From NCBI GenBank assembly GCA_900100095.1, contig FMTN01000021.1:21964-85963 (forward strand): a DNA stretch of 64,000 bases, given 5' to 3'. Numbering within the stretch: the first letter of the stretch is position 1; the number at the start of each line of letters is the position of its first letter. Below the pieces are notes generated by a model that had not been told where the DNA came from, searched no databases, and saw only the letters and a list, made by a program, of their open reading frames with translations. Source of the stretch: Lachnospiraceae bacterium C10. GTDB taxonomy: Bacteria; Bacillota; Clostridia; Lachnospirales; Lachnospiraceae. The translations under genes and the position numbers were made by a program. This document shows positions 36,135 through 45,240 of the stretch, piece by piece.

Positions 36135-37142
36135 CTAGATCTGAGCAACAGAACCTCCAATCAGTATCTTTCCCGGAATTTCAATCTCTTCCGCCATACT
36201 GGTCTTCTTATGTTCGATGGTATGAATCAGTTTCTTGACTGAAATCCTACCAATCTTCGGTGCATCCTGATAATATGTCGTCAGCTTCGGTCTTACTACC
36301 TGCGATAGGCGGATTCCATCGAAACCAACCACACTGACATCCTCGGGAATCGATAGCTTTAATCGCTCAAGTTCCATCATTCCTCCCAAATAGGAATAAT
36401 CATCAGGGTACATAATGGCTGTCGGCGGCGTCCTAAGCATCATAAGCTGCTTTGTCGCTGCAGCGCTTGCATCGGGATCATGGTACCTGGCCTCTATAAC
36501 GTAATCCTCGGGAATCTTAAGCCCCGCCTCGGAACATGCGTTATAGAAACCGGACAACCTCTTCGATGTTACGGAAGTCGTCTCACCATGTATAAAAGCA
36601 ATCTTCCGATGACCCTTCTCGATTAAATGCTTTGTCAATGCGTAGGAACCATCAACATTTTTAGATAAAACACTGCTGTGTCCATCGAAGATATAATCAA
36701 TAATCACAGTAGGTATCTCACTGTTCACCAATTCCTGCACCTGTCTACTCATAAAATCATCGCTGACAATCAGGACTCCGTCACACTTCCGGTATCTGCA
36801 GTGTTCGACATAGGATCCATATCCTATGGAGCTGGAGATAAAAGTGATATCATATCCTTTTTTCTCAGCTTCTTCCTTCGCACTGTCGATTACTCCCGAG
36901 AAGTACTCGTGAGCAAGTCCGCTTCCTGTCTGATCTACGTACACAATACCTATATTATGAGAAGTATTTGTCTTCAGCTGGCGGGCTGCTGCATTCGGTA
37001 GGTAGTGCATTTCCTGCGCAGTCTTCTGGATCAACTCCCTGGTTGCCTCGCTGATGTCGCCGTAGCCATTCAGAGCTTTACTCACGGTGGCGGGGGAAAC
37101 TCCACATTTTTTGGAGATGTCCTTAATTGTTACCACTCGCAT
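36135..37142 (-). CDS. LacI-family transcriptional regulator of the cellobiose module
   Basis: A 335-residue LacI/GalR repressor. The N-terminal helix-turn-helix and hinge are canonical (VTIKDISKKCGVSPATVSKA, about 3-22), followed by a periplasmic-binding-protein-like effector domain (SHNIGIVYVDQTGSGLAHEY, VPTVIIDY-type strand IPTVIIDYIFDG, VSVVGFDGIRLSQVVRPKLT). The start is uncertain: ATG 37142 is given, GTG at 37148 or 37136 are possible; none has a strong Shine-Dalgarno. Its promoter contains two operator-like sites, indicating autoregulation and control of the divergent GH94 gene. Confidence 0.9.
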   Translation of the reverse strand: MRVVTIKDISKKCGVSPATVSKALNGYGDISEATRELIQKTAQEMHYLPNAAARQLKTNTSHNIGIVYVDQTGSGLAHEYFSGVIDSAKEEAEKKGYDITFISSSIGYGSYVEHCRYRKCDGVLIVSDDFMSRQVQELVNSEIPTVIIDYIFDGHSSVLSKNVDGSYALTKHLIEKGHRKIAFIHGETTSVTSKRLSGFYNACSEAGLKIPEDYVIEARYHDPDASAAATKQLMMLRTPPTAIMYPDDYSYLGGMMELERLKLSIPEDVSVVGFDGIRLSQVVRPKLTTYYQDAPKIGRISVKKLIHTIEHKKTSMAEEIEIPGKILIGGSVAQI

Positions 37143-37204
37143 CACCACACTCTCTGGTATCTCGTCCTTATGCTATCCAATCCGATCGGCTCAACTTTGT
37201 GTGC

Positions 37205-37254
37205 CGAATTCGTTTTCGTGACTTTATTCTAAATCGGTTTCGAACTGTCGTCAA
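37205..37254 (-). promoter_or_regulatory. lacI promoter with two overlapping operators
   Basis: Minus-strand TTGACG (37249-37254), 17 bp, TAGAAT (37226-37231). Operator O2, CTAAATCGGTTTCG (37229-37242), sits between -10 and -35. Operator O1, CGAATTCGTTTTCG (37205-37218), is just past the start point. Both are CG-centred palindromes of the form CGAAnnCGnnTTCG; their centres are 24 bp apart. Confidence 0.7.
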
Positions 37255-37318
37255 TGTAGAAAATATACAACTTTTTTTCAGACATTTTAGCGATTTCGTA
37301 CGATTCAGCAATCATTTG

Positions 37319-37376
37319 TTTACAAAAAACCGGCTCGGAACTATAATCTTACCAGAGGGTTACGAAATCGTATTCG
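37319..37376 (+). promoter_or_regulatory. GH94 promoter with downstream operator
   Basis: TTTACA (37319-37324), 17 bp, TATAAT (37342-37347). Operator O3, CGAAATCGTATTCG (37363-37376), lies right after the predicted start, a roadblock position. Weaker half-site-like matches centred on CG are at 37285-37298 and 37383-37396. Confidence 0.75.
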
Positions 37377-37462
37377 CTAGTCGTTAAACGATTTCTATGG
37401 AAGAGAGTGTCAAACTATATCAACGTAATTCTTCCTTATTTCAGGAAGAGACAGGAGGCTAC

Positions 37463-39898
37463 ATGAAATTCGGATATTTTGACGATTCCAATAAGGAGTA
37501 TGTCATTACTACCCCAAGAACGCCATTACCTTGGATCAATTACCTGGGTTCACAAGAGTATTTTGGTTTGTTCTCCAACACCGCCGGCGGCTACGACTTC
37601 TATAAAGATGCGAAGCTTTTAAGACTGACTCGCTATCGCTACAATAACAGCCCGTTAGACTGCGGCGGCCGTTACTACTATATTAAGGATGAGGATACCG
37701 TCTGGAATCCAGGCTGGCAGCCGGTTCAGACAGAGCTTGATTCCTACGAGTGCCGTCATGGACTTGGTTATTCCGTTATCACAGGTGAGAAGAACGGTCT
37801 GAAAGCTGTTCTTACAGCCTTTGTTCCGGTTCACGACAACTGTGAAGTGAATCAGGTTGTCCTTACCAACCAGTCTTCTAATGATAAGAAGATCGATTTA
37901 TTCAGTTATATTGAATTCTGTTTATGGAATGCTGAAGATGATTCTACCAACTTCCAGCGTAACTTCTCCACAGGTGAAGTGGAAGTAGAGGGCAGCACCA
38001 TCTATCATAAGACGGAATACCGCGAGCGTCGTAATCATTACGCTGTATACTCCGTGAATAAGCCTGTTGAGGGCTTTGATACCAGCAGAGATGAATTTGT
38101 CGGTCTCTACAACGGTCCTCAGAACCCGCAGGTTGTTGCCGAGGGCGTCAGCCATAACTCCATTGCGCACGGCTGGGCTCCGATCGGATCTCACCATCTG
38201 CAGGTTAAGCTGGCTCCGGGAGAGAGTGCTTCCTTTATATTTGTTTTAGGATATTGCGAGAACCCGAGAGATCAGAAGTTTGTTGCTCCGAATGTAATCA
38301 ACAAGGCTCCTGCGGATGCTTTACTTGAGAAATACCAGACAGATGAACAGGTTGCTCTTGCTCTTGATGAGCTTAAGAGTTATTGGACCAACCTTTTGTC
38401 CACCTATTCTGTTCACACTGCAGATGATAAGCTGAACCGCCTTGTAAATATCTGGAACCAGTACCAGTGTATGGTTACCTTTAATATGAGCCGCAGTGCC
38501 AGCTATTACGAATCCGGCATGGGTCGTGGTATGGGCTTTAGAGATTCCTGTCAGGATCTTCTCGGCTTCGTGCATCTGATTCCGGAGAGAGCAAGAGAGC
38601 GTATCATCGATATTGCAAATACACAGTTCGAGAACGGTAGTACCTACCATCAGTACCAGCCTCTTACCAAGCGTGGTAATGCTGCCATCGGCGGTGGTTT
38701 CAACGATGATCCGTTATGGCTCATTGCCGGCACCGGCGCTTATCTTCGTGAGACCGGTGATTTCTCTATCCTGGATGAGAAATGCGCTTTCGACAGTGAT
38801 TTCGAAAAGGCTACGCCTCTTTTAGATCATCTGGATCGAAGCTTCAATTATACCGCTACCAACCTTGGACCTCACAACCTTCCGTTGATTGGCCGCGCTG
38901 ACTGGAATGACTGCCTGAATCTGAACTGTTTCTCAGAAGAGCCGGGCGAAAGCTTCCAGATTACAGGACCTTCCGAGGGACCTGTAGCTGAATCCGTTTT
39001 CATCGGTGGCTTATTTGTTAAATACGGTAAGGAATATGCTGAGATTCTTCGCCACGTTGGTAATGAGAAGAGAGCAGCAGAAGTCGATGAGGCTGTTGCC
39101 CGTATGAACGATGCCCTTCAGACAGAGGGATGGGATGGCGAATGGTTCATCCGTGCCTTTGATGCCAACTCCAATCCGGTAGGATCTCACACCTGTGAAG
39201 AGGGTCAGATCTACATCGAGCCACAGGGAATGTGTGTTATGGCCGGTGTCGGTGTTGAAAGCGGTCAGGCTGAGAAAGCACTCGCTTCCGTTAAGGAACG
39301 TCTGGATACCAAGTTTGGTATTGTACTTTTACAGCCGGCTTATACAAGATATCACGTTGAGCTTGGTGAGATTTCTTCTTATCCGCCTGGATACAAGGAG
39401 AATGCCGGAATCTTCTGTCATAACAATCCTTGGATTGCCTGTGCAGAAACGGTTCTCGGACATGGCGACCGTGCTTTTGAAGTATTTAAGAAGACCTGCC
39501 CGATTTACCTTGAGGATATCAGTGAGGTTCACCGAACCGAGCCATACGTTTACTGCCAGATGGTTGCCGGTTGCGATGCTCCTACCTTTGGTGAAGGCAA
39601 AAACAGCTGGCTGACCGGTACTGCAGCATGGACCTTTACCACCATGAGCCAGTATATTTTAGGTATTCAGCCTGAACTGGACGGACTTCGTATCAACCCA
39701 TGTATCCCTTCTGATCTGAAGGAATACACATTGGATCGTAAGTTCCGCGGTGTAACATATCACATCACCATCGACAACAAGGCCGGCGCCCAGAAGGGTG
39801 TTACAAAGATGGTTGTTGACGGTGTAGAGACGGATTCCAACCTGATTACTCCGGTTAAAGGCAAGAGTGACGTTGATGTCGTTGTTACCATGGGCTGA
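37463..39898 (+). CDS. Cellobiose phosphorylase (GH94)
   Basis: Cytoplasmic enzyme that splits cellobiose with phosphate into alpha-glucose 1-phosphate and glucose, saving one ATP. The 811-residue length equals well-known cellobiose phosphorylases. Motifs: [20 protein letters not shown] then [10 protein letters not shown] at the N-terminus, [18 protein letters not shown], the catalytic acid Asp in [14 protein letters not shown], and the phosphate-binding region [20 protein letters not shown]. The start is the ATG with AGGAGG upstream; an in-frame ATG 66 bases earlier lacks one. Codons are strongly biased (highly expressed gene). Cellodextrin phosphorylase is the main alternative, but length and motifs favour cellobiose. 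Confidence 0.92.
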   Translation: MKFGYFDDSNKEYVITTPRTPLPWINYLGSQEYFGLFSNTAGGYDFYKDAKLLRLTRYRYNNSPLDCGGRYYYIKDEDTVWNPGWQPVQTELDSYECRHGLGYSVITGEKNGLKAVLTAFVPVHDNCEVNQVVLTNQSSNDKKIDLFSYIEFCLWNAEDDSTNFQRNFSTGEVEVEGSTIYHKTEYRERRNHYAVYSVNKPVEGFDTSRDEFVGLYNGPQNPQVVAEGVSHNSIAHGWAPIGSHHLQVKLAPGESASFIFVLGYCENPRDQKFVAPNVINKAPADALLEKYQTDEQVALALDELKSYWTNLLSTYSVHTADDKLNRLVNIWNQYQCMVTFNMSRSASYYESGMGRGMGFRDSCQDLLGFVHLIPERARERIIDIANTQFENGSTYHQYQPLTKRGNAAIGGGFNDDPLWLIAGTGAYLRETGDFSILDEKCAFDSDFEKATPLLDHLDRSFNYTATNLGPHNLPLIGRADWNDCLNLNCFSEEPGESFQITGPSEGPVAESVFIGGLFVKYGKEYAEILRHVGNEKRAAEVDEAVARMNDALQTEGWDGEWFIRAFDANSNPVGSHTCEEGQIYIEPQGMCVMAGVGVESGQAEKALASVKERLDTKFGIVLLQPAYTRYHVELGEISSYPPGYKENAGIFCHNNPWIACAETVLGHGDRAFEVFKKTCPIYLEDISEVHRTEPYVYCQMVAGCDAPTFGEGKNSWLTGTAAWTFTTMSQYILGIQPELDGLRINPCIPSDLKEYTLDRKFRGVTYHITIDNKAGAQKGVTKMVVDGVETDSNLITPVKGKSDVDVVVTMG

Positions 39899-39984
39899 AA
39901 TAGCTCAATTGAATAACCTTGTCAATATCATACAGGATTACGCTCTAACCCCTCCTTGAGCCCCTCCTGTTTTATTGAAAAACG

Positions 39985-40021
39985 CCCCGGGTCGAATCTT
40001 CCCACTCGACCCGGGGTATTT
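39985..40021. terminator. Bidirectional terminator between GH94 and tRNA deaminase genes
   Basis: Stem CCCCGGGTCGA / TCGACCCGGGG (39985-39995 and 40006-40016) with a 10-base loop; plus-strand tail TATTTTAT, minus-strand tail CGTTTTTC. It serves the two convergent genes. Confidence 0.9.
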
Positions 40022-40578
40022 TATGTCATTTCTGATTTATTTTTCGCTTCCTTTTTCTCCTGTCGGAGTTTTTTAAAAAATTCCGTTAACATGGTGGAAC
40101 ATTCCTCCTGCAACACATTATCCACGATCTCCACCTGATGATTAAAACGGCTTTCCTGTAAAATATTCAGCACGGATCCGGCACATCCTGCTTTCGGATT
40201 GTAGCTTCCGATAACAACACGCGGAATCCTTGCCTGCACAATGGCACCTGCGCACATTGGGCATGGTTCTAAGGTGATGTACATGGTGCAGTCTTCCAAT
40301 CTCCAGTCCCCGACCTTTTTACAAGCCTTTTTTATCGCTGAGATTTCAGCGTGGGCAAGAACCATTTTATCCGTATTCCGTCTGTTATAGCCTCTTGCGA
40401 TGATCTTCTGATCCATTACGATTACGCAACCGATTGGAACTTCTTTTAATCCTTCCGCCTTTTTGGCCTGTTTGATTGCAGCCGCCATAAATTTCTCATG
40501 CATTTTATGTTCCTTTGCAACAGCAATCTCCTGTGCCATTTTTTCTACTTTATGATTAATTATTTCTTTTATTCCCAT
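40021..40578 (-). CDS. tadA: tRNA adenosine(34) deaminase
   Basis: Converts A34 of tRNA-Arg(ACG) to inosine in the wobble position. The zinc-site motifs are present: VLAHAEISAIKKACK (His and catalytic Glu) and TLEPCPMCAGAIVQARIPRV (two Cys). Two starts are plausible: ATG 40578 with GAGGAG (185 residues, giving an extra 25-residue helix) and ATG 40503 with AAAGGA (160 residues, the family's usual start MHEKFMAAAIKQAKKA). The C-terminal tail is Lys/Glu-rich. Unrelated to the Tad pilus gene of the same name. Confidence 0.95.
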   Translation of the reverse strand: MGIKEIINHKVEKMAQEIAVAKEHKMHEKFMAAAIKQAKKAEGLKEVPIGCVIVMDQKIIARGYNRRNTDKMVLAHAEISAIKKACKKVGDWRLEDCTMYITLEPCPMCAGAIVQARIPRVVIGSYNPKAGCAGSVLNILQESRFNHQVEIVDNVLQEECSTMLTEFFKKLRQEKKEAKNKSEMT

Positions 40579-40773
40579 CGTTTTCTCCTCGTCTTATGTA
40601 CCGGAATCCGATTTCATCCTGTTTCTTTCGCGTTTCCGTGCAATTTTTCGCGTTATTTTTTCCGAAATATGCAATGTCTATCCTAAGTCTCGCTCTTTTA
40701 TTGTAACATGAGGGCTGTTGTCATGCTATAATCTATAATAGTTTCCTAATACTGACTTTTATGAGGCAACCGT

Positions 40774-41328
40774 ATGAACGATACTATTTCAACCAAGAAT
40801 CTTACGATTCGAATTTTAACTCCACAGAATGCAGGGCTTGTAACCGAGTTTTACCGGCGAAATGCTGAGGATTTCAGCCTGTATGAACCCATCAACATTT
40901 CCAATGCCAAGACCATTCATTACCAGCGTCAAATTCTCGAATACGAGCAGCACTATTTTCGTGTCGGCTCCATGGTGAGATTCTATATTTTCGAACGGAA
41001 TGCTCCGTTTACCGTCATCGGCACGGTCAGCTTCCGCGAAATTCACCGGGGACCGTATTCTTCCTGTGTCTTTGGATATAAAATGGATCAGAATTATCGC
41101 CGCAAAGGGTATTGCTACGAAGCCTTATACCATACCATCGCGCTGGTATCGAAGGAATTTTCCCTGCATCGCATTTATGCGGATGTCATGCCAGAGAACG
41201 CGGCCTCCATTCATCTCCTCGAGAAACTCGGTTTCGAAAAAGAGGGATTGCAGCGCCAGACCGTGAAGATCAAAGGGCAGTGGCGGGACCATTATCTTTA
41301 TAGTAAAATTTTTCCTGACAATAATTGA
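40774..41328 (+). CDS. GNAT-family N-acetyltransferase (RimJ/RimL-like)
   Basis: A 184-residue acetyltransferase. The GNAT acetyl-CoA site is visible in GYKMDQNYRRKGYCYEALYH (motif A), followed by HRIYADVMPENAASIHLLEK and LGFEKEGLQRQTVKI. This form acetylates protein N-termini or small amines; substrate unknown. GAGGCAACC precedes the ATG. Two TATAAT boxes (40727-40732, 40734-40739) lie about 40 bp upstream without a well-spaced -35. It abuts the HD-GYP gene, 17 bp downstream. Confidence 0.85.
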   Translation: MNDTISTKNLTIRILTPQNAGLVTEFYRRNAEDFSLYEPINISNAKTIHYQRQILEYEQHYFRVGSMVRFYIFERNAPFTVIGTVSFREIHRGPYSSCVFGYKMDQNYRRKGYCYEALYHTIALVSKEFSLHRIYADVMPENAASIHLLEKLGFEKEGLQRQTVKIKGQWRDHYLYSKIFPDNN

Positions 41329-41345
41329 TTGGACTTACAAATACT

Positions 41346-42446
41346 ATGGGTAAACGTAAATTTATGAGCACCCGGGTCTTGAAACCGGGCATTCGAATTG
41401 ACCAATCCATCACAGCAAAGGATGGACGTGTTCTGATTCAAAAAGGAACCATCCTGGATGATTTTCAGATCGACTATCTTCTGACACAGGGTATCATGGG
41501 AATCTACATCTATGAGGGCGTTCCTGATTTCGATGAACAGAAGGTCAATATTTCTGCTAAAACACAGAGCATCATTGAAAAGAACCGAAAAGACGATCCG
41601 GCTAAAGTTTCGCTATCCAAGAGCGTTCGAAAACAAGTGGGAGAGGGGATTTCACATCTGTTTCAGAATACTGCATCCTCTGACTTTTCCAACGCCTCCA
41701 ATTCCATTGCCAGCGAACTGGAGAACACCATCATCCACAACGAAGCCATCGCCATCGATATTCGTGAGCTGAAGGTAAGTGATGAATATACCTTCCGCCA
41801 TTCCGTCGAGGTCGCTACCATATCCATGGTCATCGGTAAGAAGCTCGGCCTTGACAACACATCCCTGCACGAACTCGGTGTTGCCGGTCTCCTTCACGAC
41901 ATCGGCAAGTCCAAAATCCCCACTGAGATTCTGAATAAACCGGGGAAATTGACCGATGAAGAGTTTGCCGTTATGAAGCTTCACTCCACATACGGCTATA
42001 ACCTTCTCAAAGAAAAGAAGCAGTTTAGCGCACAGATTCTTCTGGGCGTTCTTCAACACCATGAAAAACTCTCCGGAAAAGGTTACCCGATGGGACACAA
42101 AAGTCCTATGATCCACCTCTACGGACGAATCATAGCTGTTGCCGATATCTATGACGCTTTGGTCACCAAACGCCCTTATAAGGAGCCTTACAGCCAGAGA
42201 GAAGCCATGGAGATTCTTCTTGCAATGGGAGATGACCTGGATCTTCAGATTCTGAATGCTTTTAAGAAGAGTATTATTCTCTATCCTGTAGATTCCATTG
42301 TAAAACTTTCCAATGGGCGACTTGCCAAGGTCGTTAAGAATCATCCCGATTATCCTATGCGTCCTACCGTCGTGGAAATCGAAACCGGCCGGCTCCTGGA
42401 CCTTTACGGAGATTATCACTACAACAACCTTGTACTGGAATCATAA
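41346..42446 (+). CDS. HD-GYP domain c-di-GMP phosphodiesterase-like protein
   Basis: A 366-residue soluble protein. The N-terminal part (about 1-125) resembles the DUF3391-type lead-in of HD-GYP proteins (STRVLKPGIRIDQSITAKDG). The HD-GYP domain follows: RHSVEVATISMVIGKKLGL, GLLHDIGKSKIPTEILNKPG (HD), LQHHEKLSGKGYPMG (HHE and GYP), GRIIAVADIYDALVTKRPYK. All metal ligands seem intact, so it probably degrades cyclic di-GMP to pGpG or GMP. The start is ATG 41346; another ATG lies at 41364, and neither has a good Shine-Dalgarno, so coupling to the acetyltransferase gene is likely. Confidence 0.88.
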   Translation: MGKRKFMSTRVLKPGIRIDQSITAKDGRVLIQKGTILDDFQIDYLLTQGIMGIYIYEGVPDFDEQKVNISAKTQSIIEKNRKDDPAKVSLSKSVRKQVGEGISHLFQNTASSDFSNASNSIASELENTIIHNEAIAIDIRELKVSDEYTFRHSVEVATISMVIGKKLGLDNTSLHELGVAGLLHDIGKSKIPTEILNKPGKLTDEEFAVMKLHSTYGYNLLKEKKQFSAQILLGVLQHHEKLSGKGYPMGHKSPMIHLYGRIIAVADIYDALVTKRPYKEPYSQREAMEILLAMGDDLDLQILNAFKKSIILYPVDSIVKLSNGRLAKVVKNHPDYPMRPTVVEIETGRLLDLYGDYHYNNLVLES

Positions 42447-42509
42447 GTGCTACCCTTTTTATCAAAGAGGGTAGCGCTGGTAATTTAACCCCGAAGTGAT
42501 GACTGCCCC

Positions 42510-42594
42510 TTTAAACGCTCCGCGAGGATGCGCACGGATTTGGGTCTGCTGAAGCAGACCCGAATCCGGCGCGCAAGACTCGCGAGCGAGTCTT
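42510..42594 (+). repeat. Modular palindromic element, copy R3 (A, B, C)
   Basis: Same family as R1, inverted in the window. C is at 42510-42533, B at 42534-42574, A at 42575-42594. B lacks the 10-nt insertion of R1 and folds into one long hairpin, CGGATTTGGGTCTGC / GCAGACCCGAATCCG (42535-42549 and 42554-42568), with loop TGAA and one T.G pair. Module D is not recognisable; TTTAA and TTAAA edges (42510-42514, 42484-42488) enclose different sequence. It lies downstream of the HD-GYP gene, convergent with the tRNA-Lys gene. Confidence 0.88.
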
Positions 42595-42604
42595 GATATG
42601 GCAT

Positions 42605-42637
42605 AAAAAAAACGGCTTGGATAAAATCCAAACCGTT
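42605..42637 (-). terminator. Terminator of tRNA-Lys
   Basis: Minus-strand stem AACGGTTTGGAT / ATCCAAGCCGTT with a 3-base loop (42611-42637), followed by eight T. Confidence 0.92.
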
Positions 42638-42647
42638 CATCAGCTAG

Positions 42648-42720
42648 TGCGCGATCAGGGGTTCGAACCCTGGACACCCTGATTAAGAGTCAGGTGCTCT
42701 GCCAGCTGAGCTAATCGCGC
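42648..42720 (-). tRNA. tRNA-Lys (CTT anticodon)
   Basis: A 73-base cloverleaf on the minus strand. Acceptor GCGCGAT pairs with ATCGCGC and the discriminator is A; the D arm has TAGCTCAGCTGGCAGAGCA; the anticodon stem CCTGA / TCAGG holds loop CTCTTAA with anticodon CTT (codon AAG, Lys); the T arm contains GTTCGAACC. CCA is not encoded. A terminator follows directly. Confidence 0.97.
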
Positions 42721-42805
42721 GAACAATATGTATATTACTCTTCCTTTATAAAAAATGCAAGTGTTTTTTGAAAAAAATTTATTTTTCTTTTCTGCCTTGT
42801 AATAA

Positions 42806-42866
42806 GGAAAGAAACAACCCGCTTCGTGACGGTAATCCCGTTATGAATCCCTGCCACGAGGCGGGC
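42806..42866 (-). terminator. Terminator after rubrerythrin
   Basis: Stem CCCGCTTCGTG / CACGAGGCGGG (42818-42828 and 42855-42865) with a small inner hairpin ACGG / CCGT. On the minus strand it is followed by TTGTTTCTTT, giving a weak U-tract. Confidence 0.65.
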
Positions 42867-42877
42867 GTTCCTTTTAT

Positions 42878-43420
42878 TTAGCCAAAGTAGCGGTCAAGCA
42901 GTCCCTTGAATGCCTTACCATGTCTTGCCTCATCACGAGCCATCTCATGTACTGTATCATGGATTGCATCCAGATCCAATGCCTTTGCACGCTTCGCAAG
43001 CTCTGTCTTGCCCAAGGTAGCGCCGTTCTCAGCCTCTACACGAACACGAAGGTTCTCCTTAGTAGAAGAGGATACAACCTCACCTAACAGCTCTGCAAAC
43101 TTTGCTGCGTGCTCAGCCTCTTCAAAAGCTGCCTTCTCATAGTAAAGTCCGATCTCCGGATATCCCTCACGATGTGCCACACGAGCCATTGCAAGGTACA
43201 TTCCCACCTCAGAGCACTCACCTTCGAAATTGGAACGAAGGTCTGCCTTAATATCCTCAGGTACATCGGATGCTACACCTACAACGTGCTCTGCAGCCCA
43301 AGTCATCTCACCTTCCTGCTTTACAAACTTGTCAGCAGATACCTTACATACCGGGCACTGCTCTGGTGGCTGCTCACCCTCTGCTACATAACCACATACA
43401 CTACATACCCACTTTGCCAT
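42878..43420 (-). CDS. Rubrerythrin with N-terminal rubredoxin domain
   Basis: Non-haem iron peroxidase that reduces hydrogen peroxide in anaerobes. The 180-residue protein has the domains in reversed order: rubredoxin-like iron site first (C6, C9, C22, C25: CSVCGYV, CPVCKV), then a ferritin-like four-helix domain with [33 protein letters not shown] and [16 protein letters not shown] supplying the di-iron ligands. This is the reverse rubrerythrin layout of clostridia. AAAGGAGG precedes the ATG. The Fur/PerR regulator gene lies 83 bp upstream on the same strand, strongly suggesting PerR control. Confidence 0.95.
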   Translation of the reverse strand: MAKWVCSVCGYVAEGEQPPEQCPVCKVSADKFVKQEGEMTWAAEHVVGVASDVPEDIKADLRSNFEGECSEVGMYLAMARVAHREGYPEIGLYYEKAAFEEAEHAAKFAELLGEVVSSSTKENLRVRVEAENGATLGKTELAKRAKALDLDAIHDTVHEMARDEARHGKAFKGLLDRYFG

Positions 43421-43503
43421 TTGATTTCCTCCTTTAATTGACTACAACATGTTCTCCTAATACTTATATTGCATTCTCTTCCGATCGAAGAGTAGTGCAC
43501 ACT

Positions 43504-43893
43504 TTATGCGGATGCTGTCTTATCATCCTTCGCTCTGCATTCCGAACAGATACCTTCTACAATAACGTTCTGAACAGTAAAGCCTTCACGTCCCTGGGCT
43601 GACAGAAATGCCATCTCACGTCCAATATAGTGATCTTCAATCTTCCCACACTGGGTACAACAGACATGAATATGAGGGAATTCCCTGCCATCAAAATGAT
43701 CCCTGCCGTTCTGTGTAAAACATAAAATCTTATGATGATCCGCCAGTTCCTTCAGATTCCGATAAACGGTCCCCATGGAAATGTTCGGAATTTCCTTACG
43801 AACCGATTCATATACCATCTCTGCTGTAGGATGGTCTTCACGGTTCTTTAAATTTTCCAAGATGCATGCTCTCTGCTTTGAATATCGTTTCAT
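43504..43893 (-). CDS. perR: Fur-family peroxide-sensing repressor (PerR-like)
   Basis: A 129-residue Fur-family regulator. It has the winged-helix part (YSKQRACILENLKN, HPTAEMVYESVRKE, ISMGTVYRNLKELAD), metal-sensing residues around DHFDGREFPHIHV, and two CxxC pairs for structural zinc (C79, C82 and C116, C119). The rubrerythrin neighbour and an upstream PerR-like box favour PerR over Fur or Zur. AAGAGGTG precedes the ATG. Confidence 0.85.
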   Translation of the reverse strand: MKRYSKQRACILENLKNREDHPTAEMVYESVRKEIPNISMGTVYRNLKELADHHKILCFTQNGRDHFDGREFPHIHVCCTQCGKIEDHYIGREMAFLSAQGREGFTVQNVIVEGICSECRAKDDKTASA

Positions 43894-43908
43894 AAAGCAC
43901 CTCTTAAA

Positions 43909-43923
43909 TAGTAATGATTACTG
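43909..43923. promoter_or_regulatory. PerR box in the perR promoter
   Basis: TAGTAAT-G-ATTACTG, a 7-1-7 inverted repeat (6 of 7 pairs) resembling the PerR consensus TTATAAT-N-ATTATAA. It lies 15 bp before the perR start, consistent with autoregulation of the perR-rubrerythrin pair. Confidence 0.7.
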
Positions 43924-43980
43924 TTATTATTTATTATATCCATTTCTCCCTTTATGTCAATTCTTTTTTCCAATAAAAAC

Positions 43981-44007
43981 AAAAAAGAGCGCATCCCTAC
44001 GCTCTTT
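43981..44007 (-). terminator. Terminator of the second HD-GYP gene
   Basis: Minus-strand stem AAAGAGCG / CGCTCTTT (44000-44007 and 43984-43991) with an eight-base loop and a following T run. It overlaps the stop codon of the HD-GYP gene by one base. Confidence 0.85.
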
Positions 44008-45239
44008 CATTCATCAATCGTTATCGCTGATATCTCCATATCCAATTCTTTGATCCGGCCGGTTTGAATCAATGCGATCATAACCGCTACGATCTCCGGG
44101 TCGAACTGCGTCCCGCTGTTTCTACGCAATTCCTCCAGAATTTTATCTTCCGGAAGATGCTTACGGTAAACGCGGTCACTTGCCATGGCATCGTAAGAAT
44201 CTGCAACGCACACAATCCTTCCGTAGAGTGGAATCATTTTTCCTTTTTTACCATTCGGATAGCCTGTGCCATCGAATCGTTCGTGGTGCGTTAAAGCCGT
44301 CTCCTGTATGCCGTCGATGACCGTAAAATGCCGCAGCATTTTGACACCGTTTGTCGTATGGGCATTGATAATCTGCCGCTCCTCCTCGGTTAACTTCCCC
44401 GGTTTATTCAAAATAGCATCCGGTATACCGATCTTACCGGCGTCATGCAACAAGCCTGCATAATAAATATTGTCGACATCCTGCTGTGGCAGACCAAGAC
44501 CCTTTGCAATCTCTCGTGCATAGGTCGCCACACGCACAGAATGTCCCCTTGTATAGGTATCCTTCGCATCAATAAAGTCTGTAAAGGTATAAATGGACTG
44601 AAAAATCATTTCCTGGTCCAGCAAATGGCGCAGATTGGCCTTCTGTAATTTGGCACAACTGTATAAATACGCCACTACAAAAATCAGCCAGATCATGGCA
44701 CAGAGACATAACACCCAAAACGCCGGCAATTCCAGCAGATTCAGCTGTTTATATCCGATGATCTCGATGTTTTTGACGTTTGGCAGTTCCCACTTCATTT
44801 CGTTCTTTACGACCATTCCAAACGTCCGATGTCCGCCATGCTCAATATGCTCCATGTCTTCCACATCATTACGGGGAATATAGGTAATACGTTCTCCCTT
44901 TTCTGTGTAATCCACGTTCCAGATACTGTCAATCCGGCCATCGTAGCTCATATCCATTTTAATTTTCCAGTCTTTTACGTCGTATTTTGTATTATTTACA
45001 ACGGTCCAGTCACACTGGGCACCAATTCCCCGGCCTTTTTCCTTCCAGGTCTTGCTGACTTCACATGTAATATAAAGTTCCCGGTTTTTCGCCTCTTTGT
45101 GACTGATCTTGTCACTTTTCTGCCGAACCGAAACTTTCGGAAATTCATGGTTTACCTTGTATGATAAATTGTAAAGTCCTAGGCAGATCAGTATCCCACT
45201 TATTACAAATCCGACAGCAATCCTTTTTCCCTTTTTCAT
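44007..45239 (-). CDS. Membrane HD-GYP protein with carbohydrate-module-like ectodomain
   Basis: A 410-residue protein in four parts: TM segment (about 7-25); extracytoplasmic domain (about 30-168); second TM segment (about 170-196); cytoplasmic HD-GYP domain with RGHSVRVATYAREIAKGLGL, AGLLHDAGKIGIPDAILNKP (HD 265-266), ALTHHERFDGTGYPNG (GYP 326-328) and GRIVCVADSYDAMASDRVYR. The ectodomain contains CDWTVVNNTKYDVKDWKIKM, DSIWNVDY and EHGGHRTFGMVVK, a pattern like family 2 carbohydrate-binding modules. So it is a candidate sensor of polysaccharide linked to c-di-GMP breakdown. ATG 45239 follows GAGGAG. Confidence 0.82.
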   Translation of the reverse strand: MKKGKRIAVGFVISGILICLGLYNLSYKVNHEFPKVSVRQKSDKISHKEAKNRELYITCEVSKTWKEKGRGIGAQCDWTVVNNTKYDVKDWKIKMDMSYDGRIDSIWNVDYTEKGERITYIPRNDVEDMEHIEHGGHRTFGMVVKNEMKWELPNVKNIEIIGYKQLNLLELPAFWVLCLCAMIWLIFVVAYLYSCAKLQKANLRHLLDQEMIFQSIYTFTDFIDAKDTYTRGHSVRVATYAREIAKGLGLPQQDVDNIYYAGLLHDAGKIGIPDAILNKPGKLTEEERQIINAHTTNGVKMLRHFTVIDGIQETALTHHERFDGTGYPNGKKGKMIPLYGRIVCVADSYDAMASDRVYRKHLPEDKILEELRRNSGTQFDPEIVAVMIALIQTGRIKELDMEISAITIDE

Positions 45240-45240
45240 A

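Noticed and set aside
42449..42475. Hairpin GCTACCC / GGGTAGC after the HD-GYP gene as a terminator
   Set aside because: The stem is present but is followed by GCTGGTAATTTAACC with no T-run, so termination there is doubtful.
42462..42677. Open frame on the minus strand sharing a peptide (SRLARESCAPDSGLLQQT) with another at 63746-63982
   Set aside because: Both are translations of the repeat element (R3 and R5) in the same frame, and the first also runs through the tRNA-Lys terminator and gene. The shared peptide reflects DNA repeat identity, not a protein family.
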